From Malus domestica (taxonomy: Eukaryota > Streptophyta > Magnoliopsida > Rosales > Rosaceae), in NCBI RefSeq assembly GCF_042453785.1, contig NC_091668.1:28955501-29019500 (forward strand): 64,000 nt of DNA, written 5' to 3'. The translations under genes were made by a program, and so were the position numbers. Shown here one piece after another: positions 26,332 through 38,300 of the stretch; position 1 is the first letter of the stretch, and the number at the start of each line of letters is the position of its first letter. The notes beneath the pieces were generated by a model. That model was given only the letters and a program-made list of their open reading frames with translations, was not told the origin of the DNA and did no database searches.

Positions 26332-27096
26332 TCCTCTTCTTAATATTTTTCCTTTTTTTTTTTGTTCTTTTATATTGTATGTTATATTCTTAATTAATAA
26401 TCCATTCGTGCAAGATTACCAAAAAAAGAATCCATTTGTGCAAAGGGAAATTTATGGGTAATCACATAAAATATTATGTGCCATTATCTTTCTACATTTG
26501 GTTCCATTTACTTAGGAATATATACTATGTAATGGATTTTTGTAAATGCAATTATTATTCATCATCTTTAAAGCACCCATGTGAATAAACTTGATGAACA
26601 GTGTATCATGTATATGTGCATGAATAATGTTACACTTCACATTTTTTGTACTACATTTGTATTGTCTCTTTATCAGAGATATGACTCATCTACAAATATG
26701 AGTCTCATCTCTATTTGAGAGGTGGTACAAATGTAGTATGGAAAAAAGTAATGCTAGAAAAACTAAATTTGTAGACAAAATTATATGGACTTTTTTAATG
26801 GTTAATTCATCATTATACAACGTTATACGGGTCTTTACCACACAAACTAAAAGAATGAAATATACCTGCTTAATATTGTTCTCTTTCTTTCTATCGGCTT
26901 ATCTAACAAATGTTTGGAAACGAACTAACTATTAAGCAACATTGCTTGCCAGTACTGGTACACAAGGTTAACCAAAGTCAATGAATCCATCTACGTCCTA
27001 CCAAAACCAATAGAATTTTGTTGTGACGACAAAATCACTATTGACACAAGTAAGCTGCTTGTCCTGGAAAAAGTAGAGAAAAACTTGGACCTGGTA
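26332..27096. other. WRKY 3' flank
   Basis: Probable 3' UTR followed by AT-rich DNA, with a MITE-like element inside (listed separately). No further gene. Confidence 0.4.
26626..26755. mobile_element. MITE-like element A
   Basis: Left arm aatgttacacttcacatttt with tgtactacatttgta is an imperfect inverted copy of the right arm (tacaaatgtagtatgg then aaaaaagtaatgct). The middle holds a second palindrome (agagatatgactcat / atgagtctcatctct). About 130 bp. Related in arm sequence to the element at 50750-50873. Confidence 0.55.
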
Positions 27097-27101
27097 ATTA
27101 G

Positions 27102-27373
27102 TATGAAAGTTTGGATCCAATATATTTGAATGAATGTTCTGCTACAATTGCAGTAGAACTTATATACAAGGTTTTTACAGAGGCATGCAATAAACAAAGG
27201 ACAGAAAGTGGCATCCATGCTGTCCTTGTTGAAGCAGTCAGTAACCACATGCAGTGGCCTTGCTGTCCACGTTAATAGTGCATCCACACATGCTATCCTA
27301 GCTGTGAAGGAATGATCATATTCCTTCTGTCCATATTCCTTCTGTCTAGCATCAGAGTAGAGCACCTTTAACA
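27102..27373 (-). repeat. Copia 3' LTR
   Basis: On the minus strand it opens TGTTAAAGGTGCTCTACTCT and ends CTTTCATA. The same 272 bases recur at 31768-32039 without a difference that I can see. The purine tract abuts its start. Confidence 0.93.
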
Positions 27374-27384
27374 CTCCCCCTCAA
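27374..27384 (-). other. Polypurine tract
   Basis: Minus strand TTGAGGGGGAG directly before the 3' LTR, the expected plus-strand primer of reverse transcription. Confidence 0.85.
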
Positions 27385-30300
27385 GTAGGAGTGTGGATAT
27401 CAATAACACCCAACTTGCCAAGATGTGAATGGAAGGTAGGTGCTCTCAGTGGCTTTGTAAATATGTCTGCTATTTGACGTCCCGTCTGCACATGAGACGT
27501 CTCGATCTCTCCCCTCTGAATCCTTTCACGGACAGTATGACAATCCAGCTCTATGTGTTTGGTTCGTTCATGATACACAGGGTTCGCTGCAATATGTAGA
27601 GCAGCTTGATTGTCACAAAACAACCTTGCCGGCTCAGGATGATTTACACGCAAATCTTTCAACAAATTCCTCAGCCAAGTAAGCTCACAAGTCGTTGCAG
27701 CCATGGAGCGATACTCGGCTTCTGCTGAAGATCTTGCCACCGTGACTTGCTTTTTACTTTTCCACGATACAAGTGATTTACCAAGGAAGATGCAAAAACT
27801 GTCACTGATCGTCGTGTGATCAGACATCTAGCCCAATCCGCATCACAGTAGCCAACCAAATTAAGTTGGTTCTCCGTAGGGAATAGTAACCCTTGTCCTG
27901 GTGCTTCTTTCAGATATTGGAGGAGACGATGTGCTGCTTTAAGGTGATGGAGTGTTGGTTCTTGCATGAACTGACTGAGATTATTCACTGCATACGTAAT
28001 ATCTGGCCTAGTGATGGTAAGGTATATTAATTTTCCAACCAAACGTCGATATCGAGTCGGATCCTTGAGGGCATCACCACCTGTTGTTGTCAACACTAAA
28101 TCGGGTTCCATAGGTACCTTGGCAGGTTTTACGCCAAGCAAGCCAGCTTCTTCCAATATGTCCAGAGTATACTTTCGTTGGCAAATGGAGATCCCAGCTT
28201 TGGACCGTGCAACTTCGACACCCAGAAAATATTTTAATGGTCCGAGGTCTTTAATTCGAAAACATCCACTAAGAAATTGCTTGAGTTGACTGATAGCTTC
28301 CTCATTATTTCCTGCAATGATCATGTCGTCAACGTAGAGCAATACTACAGTAATGGAGTGTCCACAAACTTTAGTGAATAATGAGTAGTCTGCATGAGAC
28401 TGTTGAAAGCCAACTTCTTAAATGGTTGATGAAAAACGTTGGAACCAGCTGCGAGATGCCTGCTTGAGTCCGTATAATGACTTGTGAAGTCGACAAACCA
28501 TAGTCTCCCCCTGTCGACGATAACCAGGAGGGGGTAACATATATACTTCCTCATGGAGTGCACCGTGAAGGAAAGCGTTTTGGACATCCATTTGGTGAAG
28601 AGACCAGCTGCGAACAGCAGCAATGGTCAAGAGACAGCGGACAGTAATGAGCTTAGCAACGGGGGCGAACGTCTCTTTGTAATCAATACCTTCACGCTGC
28701 GTGAACCCTTTGGCAACGAGGCGAGCCTTGTAGCGTTCGATGGTACCGTCGGAATGATACTTGATTTTGAAGACCCATTTACATCCAATGGGGCGTTGGT
28801 GGAGGGGTAAAGGAACCAAAGTCCAGGTGTGATTGGCTTCAAGTGCGTCAAGCTCAGAATGCATAGCTGCAAGCCAGTGAGGGTCATGGCGTGCCTGCTT
28901 ATAGGAGGCTGGTTCAACTAAGTGAGAGACATTGTGAACAAAGGAACGATGAGCATGAGAGAGGCGAGCATAAGAAATTTACCTGTGAAGAGGATATCGG
29001 GTGCCGGACATGGTGGAAGAGATGGCGCTGGACTGAAGCAAAGCAGCATGATGGGTCTGATAGTCACGAAGGTGGGCAGGGGGGTGTGGAATGCGGGAGG
29101 ATCGATGAAGGGGAATTAGGGGCAGCGAAGGAGACGATGGTGTTGGTGGTGGCGAGGTAGGAGTGTCTGGGGTTGGAGGAAGTATGTTAGGAGTAGGATC
29201 GTCAGGAAGGGACGGAGCGGATGAGGCGGGTGATAAGGTAGGTGGATCAATAGTGGGAATGGGGTCTGAAGGTGCAGGAGTAGGGTCGTCATGGGGAACA
29301 GGTAAGACCGGGGTAGGGTGGGCAGGTTCTGGTGGTAAGTTAGCAAGAGGGAAAAGATGTTCATGGAAGATGATATCTCGAGAGGTAAAGATGCGCTTGC
29401 TATCAAGGTCGTAAACGCGATAGCCCTTCTGACCAAGGGGATATCCCAGGAAAATGCAGCGACGAGCACGAGCATCAAATTTGTGTGAGGGAGTGAGGTT
29501 GGTAGCATAGCATAAACACCCAAAAACTCGGAGATGAGTGTAGACAGGTAGTGTCCCATGCAAAAGTTTATAGGGAGATTGATGGGAAAGCAGAGGTGTT
29601 GGGAGGCGGTTGATAAGGTAACAGGCAGTTTGTACACTCTCTCCCCAAAATTTTAAAGGTAGGTTAGCTTGTAATCGTAAGGCTCGGGCAACATTTAAAA
29701 GGTGACGATGTTTGCGTTCAACGACTCCGTTCTGTTGAGGGGTGTGAGCACAGGTGTGTTGAAAAAGAGTGCCATGAGTATCTAAGAAGGATCGTAGAGA
29801 GATGAATTCCCCCCCATTGTCGGCACGAAGAATTTTAATGTCACGGTTAAACTGTGTTTTCACCCAAGAAAAGAACGAGTGGATTATGGTTTGTGTGTCA
29901 GATTTAAATCGCATGAGATGAACCCATGTGAATCGAGTGAAGTCGTCTACAATGGTGAGGAAGTAACGTGCTCCAGAGGATGTATGTGTTTGGTGCGGCC
30001 CCCAAATATCACAGTGGATCAAATCAAAAGGTGCAATTGATTTTATTGAACTGGAAACAAATGATGAACGAGTTTGCTTTGCTAAGGGACAAATATCACA
30101 AACATGTGTAGAATGAAAAATAATTTCTGGAATGGTCTGGGATAAAGAGTGAAGAGGTGCCGAGGATGGGTGCCCAAGACGTTGGTGCCACAGTGTCGAG
30201 GTATGGTTGACATGGTTGGCGAGATGAGGGTTTTGTGTTGGAGTGAGGTAGTAGAGGCCATTAAACTGCTTGCCCAGGCCAATCATCTTCTTCGTAGCCA

Positions 30301-31675
30301 TGTCCTGCACAACACAATAACCCGGGTAGAAAATTACAATGCATTTCAATGCCCAAGTTAATTTACTCACAGACAATAGGTTCACACGAAATTGTGGTAC
30401 GTGCAAAACTCTATGAAGGGTGATCTTGGGTGATAGTTTAATAGACCCAATGGATTCAATCGCAGCCTGTCCACCATTTGGTAACCCAACAAAATCATGT
30501 TGGGGTCTATTATGATTATGAATGGGTGATGAGTGAGAAATATGATCTGTGGCTCCGCTATCTACGATCCAACAGGTTGTTGAATGCGGAGAATGTTGTG
30601 TAGAGTTGCAGTTGGACGTATAGATACCTGTTGCATGTGCAAGCGGCAGATTGGTACCATTCTTATTGCGAAGGAGGGCCATGAGTTGATGATATTCCTC
30701 GGTTGTGAACTTTGGTTGATTGCTGGAGATGGATACTTTGGTTGCGTCAATCTGAGCAGTTGTCAAAGGGAGTGTTTCAACATTGTTGGAGGCTGGAGGT
30801 GTACGCCTATTTCTGGGCTGCACATTCTTTCCGTGCCATTTGTGTCCTTCAGGGAAGCCAATGAGAAAAAAACAACGTTCAACTGGATGTCCTTCATCAC
30901 AGTAGCTGCATTTGAAAATCTTTCGTGAACTAGGGTTGTGAGTGCCATAGCCTCCTTTTGGTGCTGTTGAACGACTGGATTGCATTGCATGGGCAGTGGG
31001 TTCACGACGATTCACCACATCCAATTGGCGTTCGTGTTGGAGAACTAATCCATGGACTCGTCGTGTATCCGGGAGTGGGCTCATCATCAATATAGAGCCT
31101 CGTATGGTGGAGTAGTTCTCATTCAGTCCCATTAGGAACTGCATGACTCTCTCTTTTTCTTCCCTATCTGCATGCGCCTTGGATTCTTCGCACCCACAAG
31201 CAATGGGCTCATGGTATGATGCTAATTCATCCCAAAGAGCCTTTAATTTTGTGTAATAATCTGAAACAGACAGTTGTCCTTGTCGGTGTTCGACAATCTC
31301 TTGTCGGATTTGATAGATCCTGGAATCGTTGCCTTGCGAGAATCGATCCTCAAGATCCCTCCATGCTGCTGTCGCAGTTTTGCAGTAGAGTATACTGTGA
31401 GCAATGTTGCCTTGTACAGATTGCCAAATCCAAGATAAGACCATGTCGTTGCATCTCTGCCAAATTGAATATTTAGCATCAGTGGTTGCAGGGTTCTTGA
31501 TTGAACCATCAACAAACCCTAGTTTATTTTTGGCGCTGAGAGCAATTCGCATGGAGCGGCTCCATTGGCCATAGTTGTGTCCATCGAGAAGTTGTGAGAC
31601 TAAAACAAGACTTGGTGAGTCTGAATGATGTAGAGTGAGAGGATCAGATACATGAGGTATCATCTGGTCGCCCAT
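27381..31675 (-). pseudogene. Copia gag-pol, disrupted
   Basis: One reading frame opens at ATG 31675. Gag (with LLDGHNYGQWSRSM) is followed by a zinc knuckle CSYCDEGHPVERC near 30910, the protease motif WIVDSGATDHIS near 30575, a pre-integrase LWHQRLGHPS, and integrase with HCDIWGP, ADNGGEF and NGVVERKHR carrying the D-D-E residues. A TAA at 28979-28981 interrupts the frame in the linker before reverse transcriptase. The same frame resumes with [12 protein letters not shown], passes two nearby, mutually compensating single-base indels around 28408-28420, and shows the catalytic LLYVDDMIIAG at about 28345-28315. A further one-base deletion near 27799 shifts the frame inside RNase H, which continues ([22 protein letters not shown]) to a stop at 27381. 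Four lesions in all. Confidence 0.9.
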
Positions 31676-31755
31676 GGGGGCTGGGTTTGATGAAGAGAAA
31701 ATGGTTGTGTTTGTGGCGAAAAAAAAATGAGCCTTCCAGAGTCACCAAGATCGGT

Positions 31756-31767
31756 GCTCTGATACCA
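31756..31767 (-). other. Copia primer-binding site
   Basis: Minus strand TGGTATCAGAGC directly after the 5' LTR, complementary to the 3' end of initiator tRNA-Met, the usual primer of plant copia elements. Confidence 0.9.
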
Positions 31768-32039
31768 TATGAAAGTTTGGATCCAATATATTTGAATGAA
31801 TGTTCTGCTACAATTGCAGTAGAACTTATATACAAGGTTTTTACAGAGGCATGCAATAAACAAAGGACAGAAAGTGGCATCCATGCTGTCCTTGTTGAAG
31901 CAGTCAGTAACCACATGCAGTGGCCTTGCTGTCCACGTTAATAGTGCATCCACACATGCTATCCTAGCTGTGAAGGAATGATCATATTCCTTCTGTCCAT
32001 ATTCCTTCTGTCTAGCATCAGAGTAGAGCACCTTTAACA
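31768..32039 (-). repeat. Copia 5' LTR
   Basis: Same 272-base sequence as the LTR at 27102-27373, carrying the promoter for the element. Followed inward without spacer by the primer-binding site. Confidence 0.93.
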
Positions 32040-32044
32040 ATTAG

Positions 32045-33489
32045 AACGCATTTCATACCGTGATTGAAAGTGTGAAATGTCTGTGTTATCAGTGCGATAA
32101 ATCACAACAATGTCTCGAAGGCTTTCAGCAGCAGACGCCTTAATTGTATCAGCCTAATAGGTATGTAGGTAACAGACAACCAAGAGAATAGGAAGGAAGG
32201 CATTCGAATAGAGGTTTGCAAACCATAAATAATTAAATTCAAGGATTTAGAATTCAAGATTAGGGAATTAAGTTTTCCTTTAGATTTCTCTCTATCCTTA
32301 TTGTAATAAATGAACAAATAAATCAATAAATAAATAAATATGAAATCAAGTGTGCGTTTCAAGTTGCCACCTCCGTACAAGTACAAGTCTCGAACCCAAC
32401 GCGGCCAAATCGGACGATGACCTGACAGACGCCCCTCTCCGCGAGGACGGCCTGCTCCACCCCCCCCCCCCCACCCCCCCGGGGTCCCGACCTCAGTTCT
32501 GGAATGTTGTTCTGCAGCTCCGACATTGTCTTTCAAGCGGTCCTAGAGGCCCTCACCTCCCTCTAGGGTTTTTGGCCGTGACAGTCGTTATCCCAATATG
32601 CACTGGATCATTCATTACTCGGATCCAGTGGATACAACACCTAGCAGATTCGGACATGTCCATCCCCTAATTCCGGTTTGTTGTGCGTGTTGTAGATTGG
32701 GACAACGCCTAGCAGATTGGGACAAGTCCGTACCCTAATTCGGATTTGTTTAGCGTATGCATTGTGGTTATATACTTGGTCGTGAATTTGAATGAATGAG
32801 GAGTTGGTGGAAGGACTTTGTAACTCACTTATGTTGAATTTGGTGACTTTGCGATCTAGATTATTTCCAAATATGACGTTCACAAGCCTTGTTTTGAATA
32901 ACAAAACGGTCTAAGATGTAATCATCGAACAATAGTGAGTTCACACGAACACCAAGTCCGGTTTTTCTAGCGTATGCATCGTAGAAGTTTCTAGCATCCG
33001 CTTCACAAGTGAACTCCATACCCTCTTCTTACTCACTCCAAATTAATGGAGGACAAGGTCTCTCAAGCCGTTAATAGTGTACCAAATGCCACAAGCAAAC
33101 AATTAGTATAAAATTATTTGACGGGGGAGGTAGAGATGAAGTTCCCAATGAAGATCGAGAGGAAGCCTCACCTTCACCTCTCACGCCAAAATCCTCCACC
33201 AAATTTGTCTTTGATGGTAGTCTTGCCTTGATAACCAAAATGTCATAAGAGCTGAAATGGTGTTCCAGTTCTGGGTCGCCCTAACATATACTTTGGTTAG
33301 TGGAGTGGCAAATGGGTTGTGCTTTATGGAGGAGGTTCACTTGCGGTGCATTTAACTTCTGTTTACATTCGGTTCATAAACAAATCCACATCTAGGGGAT
33401 GCCTTCAATTGAGAGATTTTTTTTCTTTAAGGAAACGATAGTAAGACCGAGACAAGCAAGTCCGTGGGCGGTTCCGTTAGCTTGGCGGC
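32045..33489. other. Intergenic DNA with fragments
   Basis: No intact gene. A GC-rich patch at 32400-32560 includes a long C run (32461-32479). A near-direct duplication (agcagattcggacatgtcc at 32643 / agcagattgggacaagtcc at 32711) lies in 32640-32760. Other frames here are short and unsupported. Confidence 0.35.
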
Positions 33490-33950
33490 AACCATGGATA
33501 GAAGTGATAGAGATAGTGCACTTGAGTTATTGACACTTGTCTAAATCTTAGATAGGCAGTTAGTTTAATAGAATCTTGTGAGTTGTATAAATACCTCATT
33601 CATGTAATAACTTCAGAGTTAAGTCATCAATACGTGAAAAATAGCTTGAGCCTTCATCTCTCTCTCTCTCTCTAAGTTCTCTCTGTAATATTGTTCTTAC
33701 AAATTCGTAGTATATACATTGACATGGTATCAGAGCAAGGTTGTCCACGTGTGAAGCCCAATGGCCACACGCGCTCCACGTCATCCAGTTTTTGTCCACG
33801 TGTAGGCTTAAAAATCTGCCACACGTGCGGGGGTGTGTTGAAAGTTGTCCCACATTGGTGAGGGACAATGTTTGCTATGTGCTTATATGATCTTGAGCTA
33901 CTCCTCATATTGCCAATTGGTTTTATGGTGGAACTCCAATTTCATCAAGA
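33490..33950 (+). mobile_element. Miniature LTR (TRIM-like) element remnant
   Basis: An LTR-like 3' end with a TATA-type tataaatacc (about 33578) and ending ttgaca is followed at once by the primer-binding site tggtatcagagc (33725-33736). Only about 110 bases later, after a purine-rich gtgcgggggtg, a new LTR-like start tgttgaaagttgtcccacat begins at 33836. The internal region has no coding capacity and several cacgtg motifs. This is the plan of a terminal-repeat retrotransposon in miniature whose left LTR lost its start and right LTR its end. The two LTR pieces do not overlap, so their identity as one family is inference. Confidence 0.5.
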
Positions 33951-34620
33951 AGAAGCTCCAGTGACTGATGGAAGCAAGGCCTTAATATCCTCTATAATCT
34001 GTCCAATGAAATAGAGATTAATAGAACCCTTCAACGAACCACAATTTGAAGTGAATCACATTCAATCAGAATATTTCTAGCCCCCCATAACCCCATCAGA
34101 TCATGAAGAACGACTCAAGGCAGTCATTAGGTTCCCTGTCAGCAATTTCAAAGCCCACATGCTTAAAGTAGGAGGATTAAACTTCCTCATTAGAATACCC
34201 AACTTTTAAAAGAGTTATAAATCCGTAAGGTTTGATAGAATTCTAGTGGAGTTTCATTGACTCCACGTATTTTAACATATTTTCAAGAAATACAAGTGAT
34301 TGATTAATTTAAATAAACAAATATTAGATTTAATATGTAAATTTTTAATAAAAATGTCAAATAATACATGTACTACTCATCACATATTATACCGGTTTCG
34401 TATTTTATTACTTATTCTCTAGAACATTATTATGCTACATGTTTTTTTTTAATTATTTAAAAAGGGTACCAGCTGGTGGTTTCGGCACATTGTCCCTCTT
34501 TTCGGGGGCTGAGAGCCTTCCAACCACCATCATGTGATTAAGAACGTACTGAATACGGGCCTGAAATTTATCCCAACCATTGTGTCACCATGTGATGGTT
34601 ATTATGCAACATTTTTTTTT
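33951..34620. other. AT-rich intergenic DNA
   Basis: No gene or repeat border recognised. Confidence 0.3.
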
Positions 34621-35106
34621 AAACAAACGATATTATCTATATTAAGAGGACGGAAGAGAGGATGTCACACTGAACTAGTTATAATAACATGTCGAACTTA
34701 AGATCTTTTACAAATGCAAATTAAACTGTAATGGTAAGTGGTGGCTTACGCCACAATGTTTGAGATGGAAAGGGATCATCTGGATCCCTTCCACCTAATC
34801 CTCCTCATCAAACAATTTGAATTTTTGAAATTTGATTCAACAGCTAAAGTTATTATAACTTTTAAACAAACGATATTATCTATATTAAGAGGACGGAAGA
34901 GAGGATGTCACACTGAACTAGTTATAATAACATGTCGAACTTAAGATCTTTTACAAATGCAAATTAAACTGTAATGGTAAGTGGTGGCTTACGCCACAAT
35001 GTTTGAGATGGAAAGGGATCATCTGGATCCCTTCCACCTAATCCTCCTCATCAAACAATTTGAATTTTTGAAATTTGATTCAACAGCTAAAGTTATTATA
35101 ACTTTT
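34621..35106. repeat. 243-bp perfect tandem duplication
   Basis: The block beginning aaacaaacgatattatctat at 34621 recurs at 34864 and both copies read identically over 243 bases. A copied fragment encodes a pseudo-frame, which is not a gene. It ends about 200 bases before the pinin start codon. Confidence 0.9.
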
Positions 35107-35185
35107 AAAGTAGACTTGTATTTGTAGTTATTGGATTAAATTTCAAAAGTCGTGAACTGTTTGATAAAGAAGATTAGGTGGAAGG
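35029..35185. repeat. Foldback segment upstream of pinin
   Basis: ccttccacctaatcctcctc then atcaaacaattt (35029-35060) is an imperfect inverted copy of aactgtttgataaagaagat then taggtggaagg (35155-35185). The left arm lies in the second copy of the 243-bp duplication. Likely a small inverted-repeat transposon that was later partly duplicated. Confidence 0.5.
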
Positions 35186-35309
35186 TTACGGAACCTTCCC
35201 GTTTTAGAATGATAAAAAATTTGGGGAAACCGAAACAAGACGCGGGTCGAGGGTTTTGGTGAACACACTCTCTTCTTCTTCTTCTTTTTTTCGTTTTCTT
35301 CATCGACTC

Positions 35310-38300
35310 ATGGGAAGCGCCGCAGTTGAGAAAACGCAGGAGGAGCTCCGTAAGGAGATCGATGAACTCCAACGCCAACAGCGCGAGGTCTGCTTCTCCC
35401 TCTCTATATGTATATACACACACAAACATATATACAGATATACATGTAATTCATATTTGCTTTTTTCTTAATCTTCAGATTACGGAACGGCTTCGAGACC
35501 CTAGGGGACTCCGGAAGGGAGGCTTGGTGGCCGCTGGTCCTCGCAATTTTGCAGCCAATGGTGCTGGTGTTCGTCCGCGTGGATTTACTCGACCTGTAAT
35601 TTACCCACTTGCTGGCTTGTTTCAATTCATCTTTTGTTCCCATGGAGCTAATCGCAGCGAAAATTTCTTGGGAATTTTTGCGTTTGTGTTGATAAAATTT
35701 GGTCACTTTTAAGTTTACAATCATTATTTTTTGAGTTAGAGTTGTAATTGGCCATTGTAATTTTCAGGCAGATAGAGCTGATGCGGAGGATCAACGTCCT
35801 GCAAAACGCCGGCTTTCATCAGCGGTTGTCAAGGTAAGACCCCTTGCATTTTGTATAAAGTAATTATGCTCTGGCTGTTGTGGTTTATAAACTTGAGCTA
35901 ATTGTAATGGGTCTTAATCTTACCCTCCGTTTGAAGTCTGAGAAATTAGGAAGGAAGAAAAAGTAATGATTGTATGTAATAGATATAATTTTGCCTCAAA
36001 TGAGAAAAGGGGTACGTTTTGGTACTATTGAGGACGGCTTTGTTAATGTTGTCTTCCTAACACAGTTTGGAAATCGTTTTTCTTGATTTTGGATAAAGGT
36101 CGAGGATGGAGAAATCACTGAAGGTGGTGAAGAGGTCAAGGATGTGAAGACGACTGATTCAGTTGTAGAAGCTACGGCTGATCAGAGTGATAGGAAGTTG
36201 GCAAATTCCCAACAAAGTGGCTGGTCAAGGAGGGAAGGGAATCATGGAGTAGCAAAGAAGGTAACTTTACGTCTTTCTCGTTTTCCCGAGGAGTGTTGCT
36301 CCGGAACCATAAATCTCTATTGAATTTGATTGTTGTTTTGTGGTTAGGATTTTGAAATTCCAGCAGCAGATCATGTTCCGAGAGTGTTGCCAAAAGAACA
36401 AGACCCCAGCTTGGTTAATAGGAACAAAAGAATGCTAGGACAACTTTTGGGGACTCTAGAGGTATGTGCAGTTTAGTCTATTGGTTTCATAAGCAACAAG
36501 TGATTAAAACTGATTTATATTGTTACAAGTTACAACTAAAATATACTTCTTCTAAACATCAAAATTATTAGAAGAAATTTTGTTTTAACTGACCAAATTC
36601 TCGTCTTTTGAGTGGCCACCATTTTATGTTTGTGTGCAAATTGAGGTCAAGCCACTCGAAGCGGTACTTGCTACTATTAATTCAATCCATACTCTGATGT
36701 AGGAATACATAACATGTGAACAAATTTTGAGGAGTATAGATTTTTTCCATGGCTCTGTAGTCTAGAGAATATTATTTTAAGTGGTTGAGGGTTATATAGG
36801 ACTTCACAATATGCATTAGGGATGTTTCATAACACTTCACAAGTGCCAAATATTGAAGAGGAAGTCAGTAGTTGCCCTTCTTAGGGCCCACTTGATAACC
36901 ATTTCGTTTTTGGTTTTCATTGCTTGATATATTAGGAACGTATATGGGGAAAAGAGGGATGAAGAAGGGTGTGGGAAGAGTAGGGAAGAAATAAAGAAGA
37001 ATGAAGTAAAATTTTGAAAACGAATTAAAACAAAATTTTTAAAGTGAAAACCACTCAAAAAAGTTTTTGGTTTCTAGTTTTCATTTTGTGCCTTTCCTTA
37101 AAGCTTTCTTTTATATCTCTCACACCATCTTTCATCTACTCTTATTTATCCCTCCTTTGCCCCATGTATTCCCCCTCTGTCACTAATACAAAAGTGACAA
37201 CCACATGCTTAAAATGAAATGGTTTTCAAAACGACCCTCTTGCTACAGGGGAAGCCACTGGTTGATATTCTTAGGCATCCACTGTAATCAATTTTGCATT
37301 TTAGAGATTTCTTAACACTTACAATATTAATTAAGCACCTCATATCGTATGGTCTGCTTAAGGTGTGAAACTATCATATTTCATAGGCTGAAATTTTTTT
37401 CCCATAACATGTTTTGTAATGACAGTTATATATTGTAATTCCATATGCTTATTTATTTTCCCTGGTGGTGAAACTGTTGCAGAAATTCAGGAAAGAGGAC
37501 TTGCAACTTTCAGGGACAGAGGCATTCATGCGGAGATCAGATTCTTTACAGAGAGTGAGTATATAAATGATTTCTTTAATACTTACCTATTTTAGTGTAT
37601 ATCCATGGCTTTATATAATTCAAATTTAGTGTATATCCATGGCTTTATATACTTCAAATTTAGTGTATATCCATGACGCAAAATAATATTTCTATATGAA
37701 TGTCGGCATGCTGGAAGTTTTAGGATGATGATTTATTCACCCACTGATACCTGGCATTCCCACTTTAACACTCACATGCTAATCATCCTCCATTTACACA
37801 AGGCCTTTCTCGTACTGGAGTGGAAGGTACTCAACTAGGTCAACAGGAGCGAGCAGGGAATATGAAAAGAAGTAAAGAACAAATGATGTTGTGCATTTTG
37901 TTATTCTTATCTGGGTTGCTCTTGTTTTGAAAAATATTATGCTATATGAAAGTCTAAATGTGTACGCTTGGAGCATCAATATATGAAGACCATATCTAGC
38001 TTGATTCTTGTCTCCTGGATTTTTTGGGAGTTACCAAATAGATAAAATTGCCTGAATATAGTTAATGAAAGGTGCTAGTAAATTTGGGAAATTCTATATA
38101 AAACGGATATTTGCGAAATACTGAAATTGTTTGTACTTTCTGGCCATGAAGGGATTGTAGTCTTGTAGAGTAGGCATATTTTCCTTTGTTTTGTACTTTT
38201 TCTTAATAATACTTTGTTTATATGACGTATAGAGACGCTTGTTAATGCTCATTGCAAGCATTTTTTTCCCATGAATTTTTCTTCTTTTCTTTTCATTTAT

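Larger units (their letters stand above)
27102..32039 (-). mobile_element. Ty1/copia LTR retrotransposon
   Basis: A 4.94-kb element on the minus strand. Two 272-bp LTRs (27102-27373 and 31768-32039) look identical on reading. It is flanked by a perfect 5-bp target duplication attag (27097-27101 and 32040-32044). Next to the upstream LTR is the primer-binding site, and next to the downstream LTR a purine tract. The internal region encodes gag, protease, integrase, reverse transcriptase and RNase H in that order, which is the copia order. The identical LTRs imply recent insertion, yet pol carries a stop codon and single-base indels, so the copy is probably not autonomous. Confidence 0.95.

Noticed and set aside
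26991-27374. LTR-spanning minus-strand frame and its twin at 31660-32040 as genes
   Set aside because: The shared part is just the LTR sequence translated twice.
28011-31476. Plus-strand frames within the copia element
   Set aside because: Antisense to gag-pol with no recognisable domain.
32461-32479. C/G-rich run as a G-quadruplex or regulatory motif
   Set aside because: Homopolymer-like C run in a gene-less region; length is unreliable and no context supports a function.
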